A stretch of DNA of 64,000 nucleotides. Source: Galerina marginata (Eukaryota; Basidiomycota; Agaricomycetes; Agaricales; Galerinaceae). Shown here piece after piece: positions 1 through 11,907 of the stretch. Position 1 is the stretch's first letter, and every line of letters begins with the position of its first letter. The position numbers and the translations under genes were made by a program. Below the pieces are notes generated by a model. The model had not been told where the DNA came from, made no database searches, and worked only from the letters and a program-made list of their open reading frames with translations. The stretch is taken from positions 1,178,001 to 1,242,000 of the forward strand of contig JAECYW010000011.1 of the NCBI GenBank assembly GCA_023014335.1. Reading direction: 5' to 3'.

Positions 1-563
1 TATAATGCAGCGCGATGAGCAAGGACGAGGAGGTAAGTATGGTTCTCCTCCCACTTCAACTAACAATTCACGGATCAATCCTTAGATGTTTCCTTCTGCG
101 GATGAGTTCATACCCGAGCGATATCTCGAATCCAAAGCCAAAGACTCGAACTCGAATACACCCCCTCCTCACTCCTCCTTTTTCTTCGGCTTTGGACGGA
201 GGATCTGTCCTGGAATGCATGTTGCTCAGAACTCGTTGTTAATTCTTATTGCAAGGTCAGCATTCATCCGCTATGCTAGAATCTCTAACTGAACTCAGAC
301 AATTCAGACTTTTGTGGGCCTGGGATGTTGTCCCTCCGAAAGACTCTGGCGGAAACCCCGTACTTCCATCAAAGGCCACGGAAGATTTCAGTGGAGGCCT
401 CATACTTCGTCCGGAAAAATTCATCTACCTGCTGCAAATGAGGAGAGGGGAAGAGGGTATTGCGTTGATAAAAGAAGAGGCAAGGCGGGCAGCAGAAGAG
501 GCTGCTGCGTATGGCTGGCATAGTGGGGAAAAAATCCGCCCACACTTTATTCGTAAAATTTGA
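1..563 (+). CDS. Cytochrome P450, C-terminal part (5' end outside window), 3' end altered by a transposon
   Basis: This is the heme-binding end of a fungal P450 monooxygenase; the rest lies upstream of the window. Exons are approximately 11-32, 88-255 and 299-563, joined by GT-AG introns (33-87 and 256-298). The reading gives AMSKDEE, then FPSADEFIPERY (the region before the heme loop), then FFFGFGRRICPG, the classic FxxGxRxCxG heme-thiolate motif whose Cys is the axial iron ligand. It ends in an Ala/Glu-rich helix. The transposon at 510-3142 is inserted three codons before the original stop. The frame reads 17 foreign residues from the TIR and stops at TGA 561-563. The original end (Trp-Met-stop) is visible at 3149-3157. 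The protein may still work, because the insertion is beyond every conserved motif. Substrate and P450 clan cannot be read from this fragment. Confidence 0.9.
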
Positions 564-920
564 GTCCTCACAAAGATATTTAACGTGCGCGTAAATGTTT
601 CTGTGTCCCCGTAAAAATATTTGGCGCCTCCAAAACCTTTAAAGCCTGTGCGCGGAAACATTCTCACTGCGCAAATAATTTATTGGCTGTCCCGAAGAAA
701 TATTTACACTGCGCGTAATTACATTCAGTGTGCGCGGAAAGGTAATCGATGCGCGGGAATATATTTAGTGTGCGCGGAAATATATTTAGTGCGCGCAGAA
801 ATATAATCAATGCGCGAATTTGTATTAACTCTGCGGAACGCTCCCTAAGAGTTCTTTTCTTTCAAGCCTTGCCGACATGCCGTGATTATGTAAATGATCC
901 GTTGATGGCATTTTCGGCAC
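510..920 (+). repeat. Left long terminal inverted repeat of the transposon
   Basis: It matches the reverse complement of 2764-3142. The first 42 bases are perfect, followed by roughly three-quarters identity with small gaps. Both arms contain many short TGCGCG-GAAA-TAT blocks, which suggests that the arms themselves grew by internal tandem duplication. Confidence 0.85.
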
Positions 921-1708
921 CAGCTAAACCTGGCAAGGTGAACTTAGATACCCAAGACTCGAGAGTCGTCTTACCTACTTAGTGAATTCTTGGCCAAGTT
1001 CATGACGCCTGAGAGTGCACACAGTGAGGTTACTTCAAACTCATTAACATTGCAAAAGCTTATTACAACAACCCTCTACGCAAAAACAGGTTGAACTAAT
1101 TTAATAACGATTCTGTGCGTTGTATCGAGGCAGCTGTTGGCGGAGGCGTATCCAAAATCGCCTCCGATAAGCCCAAATTGAGTATATGAAATGTTTGTAC
1201 ATCAAAACTATCTACAAGAACACATGTCATCTCGTAGGCGGAGGAACCGGAGGTGGATGGGAGGCAAATCATTCACGAATGGCCTTGCAACACTGGGTTC
1301 TGGAAGAGGTGGGTGAATGGGGGATAGATGAGGCGGAGGGTGGTTGGTTGGTGCAGACTGGGGGCCGCGGTTGTGGGAGTCCCAATGGGCGCCGTCGTCT
1401 GCGAAATGGGCGGGGATGGGGAGTGGAACGGCGGTCCGTGGATGCGGAACGAGGATGGCGCTGTAAATGAAACGCAGGCCGCGGGAAGCCCAACGCCCGC
1501 AAAACGGCGGGCTTGTGGGTAGTGTTGGATGTCGTATACAAAATGGTGGGCCAAGGTGTTGCATCGGTCGTACAAGGGTGGCCCGTTGTGTGTGGTTTGC
1601 AAAACAGAGGTACCTGAGGTCATGGAGGGTTGGCTGTGGGCGCAAAAGGGGCTGAGGCTGCGGGGGCACGCCCGCACCATTTGTGAAACAGGTAGCGCTC
1701 AGCGGCGG

Positions 1709-2388
1709 GCGTCAAAACACGTCCACTAGCAGCTGAAGCCCCTCATATGAGGACTCCAGCACAATACGAGCCTCACATGAGCTTGTATTGCTTGCCAGCA
1801 AGTGCATGGACACCGACGAAAGCGGCGGGAGGAGTTGAAACGCACCCACTGGCAACCAGAGCCCCTCATATGAGGGCTTTGACACAACACGAGCCTCATA
1901 TGAGCTCGTGCTGCTTGCCAGCAGGTGTGTCGGTAACTCGCCGACGAGGGGACACCTAGCGCAAGTTTCCAAGCGCCGGACGTCGCAGGTGGGCGCAGTG
2001 CCGTGACGTAGCGGAAAACGGGGAGGCGGCGTGCTAACTAGGGTGGTATGTGCTGAAATGTGAGTGTATTGCCACGGCGGGAATCGATTGTGCGACGTAC
2101 CAGTATTCCAACACGAGCCTACATCCTTGATTAGAGGAGAGATACTCCATACGCAAAGGCCACGGGAGGCGTCGAAACGCGTCCGCCGGCAGCTGGAGCC
2201 CTTCATATGAGGGCTCCAACACAACACAAGCCTCATATGAGCTCGTATTGCTTACCAGCGAGTACGCCGACACACACAAAAGCCTGAAGAGGTGTTGAAA
2301 CGCGTCCACTGGCGGCTGGAGCCCTTCATATGGGGGTTCCAGCACAACACGAGCCTCACATGAGCTCATGCTGCTTGCCAGCGGGTGG
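1709..2388 (+). repeat. Four-copy palindromic repeat inside the transposon
   Basis: Four related units of about 120-130 bp begin near 1709, 1835, 2168 and 2295. Each has a GTTGAAACGC-like start, then CCTCATATGAGG and GCCTCATATGAGCTCGT, then CTTGCCAGC. Each unit contains two CATATG-centred hairpins. Copies 1 and 2 are adjacent, as are 3 and 4, with about 240 bp of unrelated sequence between the pairs. Several point differences separate the copies. Confidence 0.7.
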
Positions 2389-2763
2389 GCCAACGCCTCA
2401 TCAACATTGGGCGCGAGTCTCCACGCGACGGACATCGCAGGTGGGTGCATTTGCTGCGACGTGGCGAAAAACGCGGGGTGGCAATGAGATGAACAGCGCT
2501 GGGATGTGTTGAAACGTGGGTGAGTTGCACAGAGGGGATCATTTTTGCGACGTACCTTGGTGCATTTTCAATCACCAAACCTCCTTCATCACCCTCAAAT
2601 CTCCGGCCCACGTCCCTCATTGGAGGGGAGGGGCTCTCGGAGCGACGCTCAGCATTGTTTTGGCCATGTAGACGTGGCTGGTGGGACGAGGAGCGGAAAT
2701 TGACCTGCCAAAACGGAAATCAACACAGGTCACGCGGTCACGCGTTGACGCGTTGACGAGTTT

Positions 2764-3142
2764 GCCGAAAATTACCATCAACGGATCATTTACGTAATTT
2801 CGGCAGGCCGGCAAAGCTTGAAGAAAGATATTCTCGGGGCAGAGAGAATAAAATTCGCGCACCGAATATGTTTCCGCGCGCACTGAATATATTTCCGCGC
2901 ACCGTGATTATCTTTCCGGGGGCCATTGATTTCTCGCGGAGTAAGGTAATATTCTCTCGGGACAGCCAGTAAGATATCCGCGCAGTGAAAATGTTTCCGC
3001 GCAGTCGCTTTAAAAGTTCAGGGGTCACCAAATATTTTTGTGGGGCCATTGAAATGTTAACGCGCACAGCAAATATAATTACGGGGACTAGTATTTTACA
3101 AATAAAGTGTGGGCGGATTTTTTCCCCACTATGCCAGCCATA
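2764..3142 (-). repeat. Right long terminal inverted repeat of the transposon
   Basis: This is the inverted partner of 510-920. It starts on the inner side with GCCGAAAATTACCATCAACG and ends at CCAGCCATA next to the target duplication. It shares the same CGCGGAAA/TATATT subrepeats. Confidence 0.85.
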
Positions 3143-3157
3143 GCTGCGTGGATGTAA

Positions 3158-3593
3158 CCCGTATAGCAACTTCCACTGGAAGGCGGAGTATATGGATCTC
3201 GAATTCATAAAATTCAACATCGTGATGAACTGGATTTGATGAGTCGGAAGAAATTTTGAAAGTAGGAGCGTCGGATGTAATAGCAAATTTTATCTTCAAA
3301 GCGGTTCGTTACTCTTGAGTGGGTAGAAACTTCTATGCATGTTACGAAAAACGAAAGAAAGTAACGTTAAACGGGAATTATTGAGATGATGTGAATTGAA
3401 TATGAGATAAATTGGAGATAGGGTTATTCATGGAAGAGATTAAAAGATGGGAACGAAAGGAGTCCCAAGTAGCGCAAATACCTATTAGATGGCCATAGAG
3501 AGATAATTTATGCCAAACCAAGGAAGAACGCGAAATTCACAAAAACCCATAGGAAAGGAATCAAACGAAAAGGAAATCCGCAAACCCTATCCA
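3158..3593. other. Intergenic, no gene seen
   Basis: About 435 bp between the original P450 stop codon and the 3' end of the arrestin gene. It is AT-rich, without an open frame of note, and presumably holds the 3' UTRs of the two convergent genes. Confidence 0.6.
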
Positions 3594-6500
3594 TCAGACG
3601 CGAACGGGATGCGCAGCACGTGAGCGCATCTCGATACCCCCATCCTCAGATTCTTCTTCCTCCTCTTCTTCTCGACCACCATCATCATGGCTCTCCACCT
3701 CAGCACGCTCGAGCCTTTGTACGATACCCATGCCCTGCTCCTCCGCAGGCGCTAACCCTTGTTCGGTAGAAGCGGTAGGCGCAGCCGATAGACTAGCTGA
3801 GGCTCTAGCAAAAAGGCCGGCGAGATCGGGCTCACTGCGGGTCAAACTGGGGCTCAAACTGGGATTGACGCTCTGATTATAGGGATCCACAACACTTGGG
3901 CCAGTTGCATCGCTGGGTGCCGGAACCTCAGCCCCAGCACTCAACGGACTCCTAGCATGCGCATGTGCATGAGAGCGACCCACTGCCTCGTCGTAGCTCG
4001 GCAATCCACGCATGCTGGTAAGTGGTGGAACACCACCGAGAAAGCCGCGCGACGCGATGGCGTAGTCTGGCACTTCCGTAAAGGCGCGGTGAAGGAGGGC
4101 GGGTCCCGAAAGGAGCTGCGGTTCTGGTCCTGGTGGGTGAGTGGATGTATGCACTGTACCATGCGCCGAGGATCCAGAAGAGCCAGCGGACGGCTGACCA
4201 TAAGGTGAAGCTACATTTACGCGACGCATTGCGGCGAGCTCGGAGGTTGACATGGACGTGGAGAGACCCGCCGTCGAGTGCGGGATTCGTGGTGTGCCAT
4301 CGTTGTCTGGGGTGCGGGTATAAGAGTCGCGCCGCCATTGGCCGTGGTCACCAGAAGCGAATGAGTCCATAGAATGAGGGTGGGGATCTTCTCCTAAACC
4401 TGTACTCGTGGGTGAGTGATCTTCGCTATTCCATCCACTGCCATCGTGGTGATGATCCTGGTGGTGGTGGTCTCCCTCGTGCCGATGTTGCTGCTTCTGT
4501 CCACCTAACGACAAAGTTGTGAATGGCTTCATGGTGGCCTTGAACAAGCTGCCTAGGTTGCGTATTCCGTGTCCGTGTCCATGTCCGTGGCCGTGGCCAT
4601 GTCCATGCTCATGCTCATGATGGTGAGCCGCCATGTGAGTATGGCCTGCTGCACTACCTGAGGCCGAATGCAGAGGTTCATAAACATAACCCGCCGACGC
4701 CGGTCCTGTCGCAGGGTGACCCGCGAAAGCGGCAAAGGAAGGCGACCCAGGGCGTGAAGTATGCTGTTCTCCATACCCAAAGTCACTGCTCCGTCTCCTC
4801 GGTGCATCAGGCGCGCCACGCTCAGGACTAGCTGCTCGACTGCCCGCCCGGCTACCCCATCGACTGCCCGGACGACTAGAAGGACGGCTTGCAAGACCTG
4901 GAGAAACGTACTGCAGTGGTACAGGCGGCGGCGGAGTGCGCACTCCCGCTGCTGTTATTGCCCCATCGGCACCCGCTATTCCCGCTCCTGCTGCTGCTGA
5001 TCCTGTTGCTCCAGGCGGCGGCAGCGGCGGCGGTTGGACTGCTCCTCCACCAAATCGCCGTATAGGCTCGTCGCTGAGACTGAGCAGCAACTCTGAGTTC
5101 ACCCAATCCAAAGGCGTACTAGCCCCTGTCCCTGGTCGCGGCGGCACGTGAGGAAGATGGGACATCACATGTGCTTGGACAGGGCTGTAGTTTGCAAACG
5201 CGTTCTGGTGGGGCATCTCATCCCTACTCGCGCTCACTGGCGAGTCCGCCATGTCCCCGTGTGAGGTCAGCGCATTCTGTTCACCTGAAATAGGAACAGG
5301 AGCAGGCGACGCCTCCCCACCCGACCCAGCACTGGCTCCCGCCGCACGCATCCTTCCGACCCAAGGGTTGGTCACCCGCACGGTGGCAGCCTCCGGCAAG
5401 AACATGTTCGCCACCCTGTCTCGTACATGAGCATTATAGCTGGGCAGTTCCCTATCCTGTCCGGTACCACCACCTCCTTGCTCTCCCTCTCCACCGTCTT
5501 CTCCTTCCCCATGCGCACCTGTACCTCCCGCCCCTCCCAGACCCCACAGCTCCTCATCTCCCGACAATGGCACGATCCCACTGGTCCTCGCCATCATCTG
5601 CCTGGACAACAAGCTGGCATCCCTTGCCTCCTCTTTCAGCCGCCCGTCGAGAATGACGACAGGCAGACTGCACCGAAGCTCTGATATGTGGCCGTCGCGG
5701 TTGCGGATGTAGATGCTCCATCTCACACGGTGCGAAACCGTTATGGGCTCTAGGGAGTGTGAAGGCGTAACGATCGCCGGAGGAAAGGGGGTCGTTGGTG
5801 TTGTGCTCCTCGTGGAGGTACTGGTGATGTTACCGGTAGACGTAGCGGCTGAGTGGGGTGGCGTATGAGATGGAGCTGTGGGCATCGGCCCAGCACCTGG
5901 TGTCCCGGGCACTGAGCTTGTTGGAGGCGTCACACCCCCAGAGATATACGCGGTGTACGATGAGGGCAAGATGGGCAGCTTGACATACGTCACGACGTCG
6001 TTGTTCTGGTACTCTCTTTCCTCTTCTTCCTGCGCCGTCTGGTCTTGAGGCTGCAAATTGGACGGACCAGCCTGAGAACCCTGCGCCGAAGAAGGCCGCA
6101 CGATGCCAGCAGCAGCATTCACGAAGCTGAAACCGGAACCCGACCTCGGTCTCTCCTCCGCCATACTGGCAGCCCTCGCACCCGTCGTCACCATCCCCGA
6201 CCTCACCTCCACCTCCACCGCCGTGCCCTCTACGACCTCATGTCGCGCACTACAAACCACCCGCGTCTCCTCCTGGTTCCCACTCCTCGCATAAACTTTC
6301 GTAGTCTCATGCAACGCACTCACAACACTGACCACCTTCACCCCCTTCGACAACGGGCTAAACTTGAGCACCGCTCCAAGGGCGTCTCCTGCTGCCCACG
6401 CCTTATGTGGAAGCATAATCGCGTACATGACTTTATCCGGCCACGTATTCTCGATTTCCAGCGTCTGCTGGTACTCCAAGGCTTCCATCGTAAACGAGCG

Positions 6501-7522
6501 CTGGATGGGCACGGGGAGGATGGACTGTAGGTTGTGCGCGAACCCTGGGCGCGTTGCGACTGCACGAAGCTTATACGCGACGGAGGCACCACCGAGGGCT
6601 GCTGTGGATATGGAAGAGGGGAGAGAGCCACCGATGGAAAGGGAGAAGGGAAAGTAGTGTTTTCCGGCTTTGAGGGTGCGGATGTGTCGCTTCGAGGTGC
6701 CGGCGACGGATTCGAGGAAGGACCAGTCATGGTTGCAGACCACATAGCTGATGGAAGTGCCGCTGCCAATCATCCTGTGGAAGGGTGTAAGTATTATTAA
6801 CCAGAATAAAGACCAGGAACAGGGAGAAATAATGAAGAAAGCCAGACCAGAACTCAAAGCGGCAATGAAGAACGGGAAACTCACGACTCATTTGCAGGCA
6901 TCGGTATTCGTGCTTTTCCTCTAAACTGGAGCGTGATCTCCTTCAGCGACGTCGCCTCCGTCAAATACAGCACGACGTGGCCACTGAGCGTCGTCGGCTC
7001 GACGTCCGGGCCTGTACCTTTGAGGGTAAGGCAAGGCGCGTCGAGAACGATGGAGAGGGAAGATTTATCTTTCTCCTTGTGTCCATGACCATGGGAGTGG
7101 GCTTGGGGATGTGCGTGTTGGCCCATCGACAAAGGTGGGGTGTAAATGGCTGGATACGATGGTATTGTTGGAGGAGGGTGGGCAGACGACGTTGAAGTTG
7201 CTAGGTGAGCGGCTGACGCGTCAGGAGTCGAGACAGTCGTTGATCTGCCGTTGGCGAAAGGTTCTTGGTGGTGCTCGTCGTCGAAGTCAAAGTCGTCTTC
7301 TTCTTCGTGATCCTGGTGGGGTGGGTGTTCCTGAGATTGTGCGGGTGAAGAGGAGGAGGAGGAAGCAGGTAAACGAGAGTTTAGGCTGAGGCTGGAAGGA
7401 GGCTGGTTAGAGTGAGGCTGAGGTTCAGCTTCCAGCTGCGACTGCGAGGGGGAGGGTAACTCGGAGTGCGCGTTGTCGGTTGAGCTTGGGTTCGAAGAGT
7501 CCATTTTGCCATGGATACCCAT
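3594..7522 (-). CDS. Arrestin-related trafficking adaptor (alpha-arrestin)
   Basis: Two exons (7522-6885 and 6774-3594) joined by a 110-bp GTGAGT...CACAG intron give about 1,272 residues. After a Ser/Pro/His-rich N-terminus the arrestin-N fold begins (LSIVLDAPCLTLKGTG, GHVVLYLTEATSLKEITLQFRGKARI), continues across the intron (HDWSFLE, LKAGKHYFPFSLSIGGSLPSS) and passes into arrestin-C (NTWPDKVMYAIMLPHKAW). Alpha-arrestins recruit Rsp5/NEDD4 ubiquitin ligases to plasma-membrane transporters; the LPSY motifs in ELPSYN and GLPSYDEAVG are plausible PY-type ligase-binding sites. The roughly 700-residue C-terminal tail is low-complexity and includes a long His-Gly run (near 4570-4630), an acidic stretch and many Ser/Thr. 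MGIHGKM at 7522 was chosen as start; the open frame continues upstream to 7819 but reads like 5' UTR, and Met at 7504 is also possible. No frame disruption was seen. Confidence 0.85.
4565..4630 (-). repeat. His-Gly coding microsatellite in the arrestin gene
   Basis: A CATGGCCACGGACATGGA-type hexamer run encodes alternating His-Glu and then His-Gly residues, about 20 in all. It lies in the disordered tail just after the arrestin domains. Confidence 0.75.
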
Positions 7523-10500
7523 TGAGTATTTTAATACGAGGTCCGTCGATGCAAGGAGGGAAGGAGAGTTTGAGTCTGGGTTGGTGTCCGATTCAGAGAT
7601 CTGACATAGAATTGTTGATCGGGCAGGCCTGAGAGGGGCAGAACTCGGTTCGTTCGGGTAGATGGATGATGCAATAGATCGGGAAAAGTGTGAATCGCCC
7701 AGTCTACAGCTAAGTAGGAGGACTGTGATTCGGCCTCGGGCTTGTATTTCAGATGGTTTGTGGTCAAAGCTTTCAAGCCGGGTCGTCTGGGTATGCGTGC
7801 GTGCGTTTTCCTGCTGCACAATTAAGGACTGTTCCGTTATCTATACAATAAGCTAGGTACATTTGGTGAGTCACCGCAGTGTTCCTGGGCTTGGAAGCAA
7901 AGGCGTGGACGTGGACGGACAACGTACCGTGATGCAAGGAAGACCGGAACGAAAGTGTGAAGACGCAACGAGGGTGCAGGCTTGATAATTGCTAGGTCCC
8001 TGGTATGGAGGGAACGGTTTGCAAATGGAAGGCGATAGATAATGACAGGTACGATAAATAGCAACGATATCCTAGGGCTATTCAAATATCAACACCAACA
8101 AGGGGATGGAAAAATAAGAGGGTATGGACGAGAGGAACGCACATGCGATATGTATGATATTTCGGTCGTGTCTCGCCTTTCGCTTGACCTGACACTTCGC
8201 CGGAGCAATTTCAGGTGGCAAAGGCGATGCAAGCCAAGTTATCAGACAGGCTCAGCTCTGTGGTATGGAAGACGTCCGGAAAGAACCTGAGTTGAAAGCC
8301 AGAAGATGAGCGTATAAAAATACAAAAAACCGTGCAACCAACGAAAACCGAAAACACGCCGATGCGGTCATTTGTTGACCACAATGGTTGAGATCTGCAG
8401 ATCTGGAGACGAATTTCCGATCAGTCCCGATCTTGCGGAACGAGTTGTCGGCGTCCCCCCTGCCGCAGGTAGTTCATTGTCCCGGTGCTGGGCCGTGCAG
8501 CGTCTATCTGTTTTGTACAACGTGCGCAGTGGCGAGGAAGATAAGCCAAGATAAACCACTGCCTGAAGAATCATGTCTGAAGGAGATTTTCAACAGACCC
8601 GCACGGCGCAAACCCACCCGTTCCGAGAGTCGAATTATGAATAGTGGCGTGTCAAGTACTGAACAAAGAGCATTTCTCTGCGCGGTGTCCTGCTATCGGA
8701 ATCTTTTGGATCCTCGTAGCCTATGTTCATGTACGCATGCAAGCTGCCGGCGTCATATTTGCAACAGATCCCGTCTGACGCGACTCCGTCTCCCCTCTTG
8801 CCGCCGTGTGCTCCGATTCGGTCAGAGTCGGCAGACGATCATTATGATCTCGACCACGCTGTTCCCATGCCTCTGATCCAGCTTTAAAGATTAACCGTCG
8901 GCGATCGATCTATCGCCCGACTCCCGAGTCCTTCCTTCCCTTTCCTTCCCGGTCCCTGTTTCTTCCTCCTGCTTTTTATATTTTAACACCGACGCCTGCC
9001 AATCGACCAACCTTTATTAATTTATAAATTGTGTTATAAAAACTCCCTATAGGTCATTTTGATTCTTCAAAGAAATATCCTCCACCAAAGCTTCAAAAAC
9101 TCTGGCGGGCTTCCGAGTCTGAATCGAAATTTGGCTAAGGTATAAACATATTGTGGCATTATTAATGCCGACTTTACCTGCTAAAGCCTGTTGGTCCACA
9201 AGGCGTTCTCGTATGCATTCCGCACATTTCTGCAGATTTCTTCCTTCAAGCAATTCTCTCACCTGACTGACTAGTGGAAGCTCAAAAATCTAGCCCGACC
9301 CTTTACCCGAAGGTAAACAACAGGCGAACCGGCAACAACTGGTCGTCTTACTAATTTACTTGAAGGCTTTTCGAACTCTGTCACCCATGTAAGGAAAACC
9401 CGCATGATTTATAATTAGAGTACAAATCATTCAACGCGGTTGGCTGATAAATCGATAAACTCTTGTTCCTGCCGAATCCTGCGTCGATTATTCAGGATTC
9501 CTGCTACAACGCTGCGATCCAGTGTCCGGGCTCATGTGGCAACTTGCAAGCATGAACTTGGTGGTCTATCCAGATTCGTCAGCTTTGGTAAAGGGCCGTA
9601 ATAAACGGGTCCGGTATTTTCGACTGCCGGAAAGCTTGCAATATGTCGAAAGGCTAGCCCTATAGCCGCAACGAAACACGGTGGTGACTGGTTGACAGAC
9701 GATGGCTAGGATCAGAGCAGAATTCTAATTTGTTGAAAGGCTTGGTAGGTATACGACAACTTGAAGGCAAAAGCAAGGTTCGACGGCGTATTTCAACCTG
9801 ATTTTCATCTCGGCTGCTCGCGTAATTAAAGCGTAGGATAATGGAGGACGACCGTCAGGGACGGCCTACCCCTAATCCAGTTACACGAACTGTGCTGGTC
9901 GAACCAAAGTTGTTTTCTTTTGACTAGTTCAAAAGACAGCAAACCGAACCAAAAATTCGTAAGCTGATCCACATGGTAATGAATTAGAGATGGGAGGTAG
10001 GGATGCCGTAATTACGCGGTTGCTGCTTCTGGCCAAATCTATCCGTTCTCAAGCTATTCCCCACTCCCCACACGGACGTCAGCTGCCTCTTCTTCAAAGG
10101 GGTTTATCCTTGAACTGAAACCTCACGATCATGGCCGGTCCTATCGCCGAGTGATTGTTACTTTAGCGCTCATGACGGGTACAATTTCGCTTACCACAAT
10201 AGCCGGTCCCGGTACTGTCAAAGTTGCAGGTTGGCAACTGGTTTGATATGCTGAAGGGATTAGGTTGGGGAGATGTTGCAACCTTGCGATCAAATACTCT
10301 AAAATATTGACAATGGGTTACAGTACGCATGCTCCTCAAGTGCAGCTTAAGTCTGCAGATATTATTTTTCGGTATATCAGATTTGTTCCTACTATTATTA
10401 TTATTGGACCCCAGTCATGTAGAAGCCGTTTCAACTGGGCCATGGTACTCAGATTCAAGTTCAATGACCATGACCATTAGACGATCCAAATGGATATTAT

Positions 10501-11907
10501 TAGCGCTCGTTATGCCGGGCCGCCGGGGTTTCGCTTATCTAACCCGGCGCCTCTTAACATTTGAACTCGATGTGAGTAACAATAACAAGTTACACCGCGT
10601 CTAAAAACAGGAGATATGTGCATATGTGTGTGTGCCTTTACCTATTTTAATGTGAGATGGATAATACCTGAAAATAGAGTCATCATTCCTCCGACTTGGA
10701 AGGACTTCCAAATGACTCCTCGGCATTTTCGATCTGGAATCTAATCGAACAACCTTTAGCAGGCAAGATCACGATCTTAATCGACAATCTACGAGTTTAG
10801 TGCTCTTCTCCACGCTATTTTTGGCCACTTTCCAGAAAATTTTTTCGGAGTGGGCAAGTACAATAAGTTCAATTTTTAGGTCAATCCTTCCGATTTCCGC
10901 ATTTGTTATCGTATTTAAATAGCTGGGAGTCCTTGAAGTCAGTTCAGTACTTCCAGGAGCTGGAAAAAGCACAGAATCTGAGGATGAGAATCCGAGACTA
11001 AGAATGCTGCTACAATTATTCATTCCGAAGCCATTCCGTGGCAAACAAGATGACCGCGAATTCGCGAGAATTAAAAATTATAGACAACCTCAGTCGATCT
11101 GCCATTGAAGGCGTAAACAGCGCATTGTATAATTGACAGGTTGTCCATTGGCTGTGCTAGAAGCTGTCCAGACGTCTTTCGCTGTTCTCTCGGAAAAACG
11201 TCTTCATAATGACGAATTTTCGAGGTTCAAATTTGGTGAATGATTCGACGGTTATTTTAAGAAGGAAGGCCCCAATTCCATTCTGCTGTACAATAGAAAC
11301 TCCATGACGCCTCCTATGTGCACGTAAGGTATTATCGTTCGATTTGATTACGGCTTCGGAGCAGACTGAGATAACAGAACGCAGAGTAGCTGGGAGATGG
11401 AAGTTCAAAAACGTTTAGGACCCCAATCAACTTCCTCTATAAGTAGGGTACCGTATTTCTTTGAAGTTGAGATTTAATTTCTATGGCCTTATCTACTTCT
11501 CGCCAATTTTGCCGAGCTGGTTCATCATTAGTTATATTTCTGGCTGCCTAGATTGTATGTTTGGGGGAAGAAATAATAAATAGCACCCAGGCAAGTCGAG
11601 TTTTACTTCAAGGCTCGTGTAATAAAAAACAAATCTAATACAAAGAACTCAAGCCCGCTATGAATTTAGCATACAAAACGATGTTCACCGGAGTGAGAAA
11701 ATGACGAAAGAGTGGATTTTTTGACCAGTAAGATCTTAAACTTCTTGTTTCACTCAACGGACCTCTTCGTTTATGTTTTATTTTTTTTAGATAGAGGGGC
11801 ATGCATTCCTCAAAAATGATCAATCGAGCAGAGTTGAATATCCCTCTGGAGGAAATATAGCAAAGTGCATATGCAAAAGACGACCGACCGAGGAAACATG
11901 AGGGACC
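7523..11907. other. 4.4 kb region with almost no coding signal
   Basis: It lies between the arrestin start and the sphingosine-phosphate lyase stop. The arrestin promoter and 5' UTR should occupy its first several hundred bases. Beyond one weak minus-strand frame (9047-9262), I see only short scattered frames on both strands without recognisable motifs. Minus-strand pieces at 10769-11044 and 11157-11408 could be fragments of a decayed gene. There is no repeat structure and no transposon ends that I can define. Confidence 0.45.
9047..9262 (-). CDS. Possible small hypothetical protein or gene remnant
   Basis: A 71-residue minus-strand frame (RELLEGRNLQKCAECIRERL...) with protein-like composition. 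A second open stretch just upstream (9408-9277) begins MRVFLTWVTEFEKPSS and could be an earlier exon or a relic of the same gene. No family recognised; it may be chance. Confidence 0.2.
   Translation of the reverse strand: MRELLEGRNLQKCAECIRERLVDQQALAGKVGINNATICLYLSQISIQTRKPARVFEALVEDISLKNQNDL

Larger units (their letters stand above)
510..3142. mobile_element. Non-autonomous long-TIR DNA transposon inserted in the P450 gene
   Basis: The outer ends are perfect inverted copies beginning TATGGCTGGCATAGTGGGG and extend inward as diverged inverted repeats of about 400 bp (left 510-920, right 2764-3142). The element is flanked by the 6-bp direct repeat GCTGCG (504-509 and 3143-3148). Removing one GCTGCG plus the element restores an uninterrupted P450 3' end, which fixes the boundaries to the base. 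No transposase-like reading frame is visible in the 2.6 kb, so the element is non-autonomous. The interior carries a palindromic tandem repeat. A 6-bp duplication with a TAT...ATA terminus does not point clearly to a superfamily I can name. Confidence 0.88.

Noticed and set aside
1186..1730. Overlapping frames on both strands in the transposon centre
   Set aside because: Low-complexity products of GC-rich sequence; no transposase motif.
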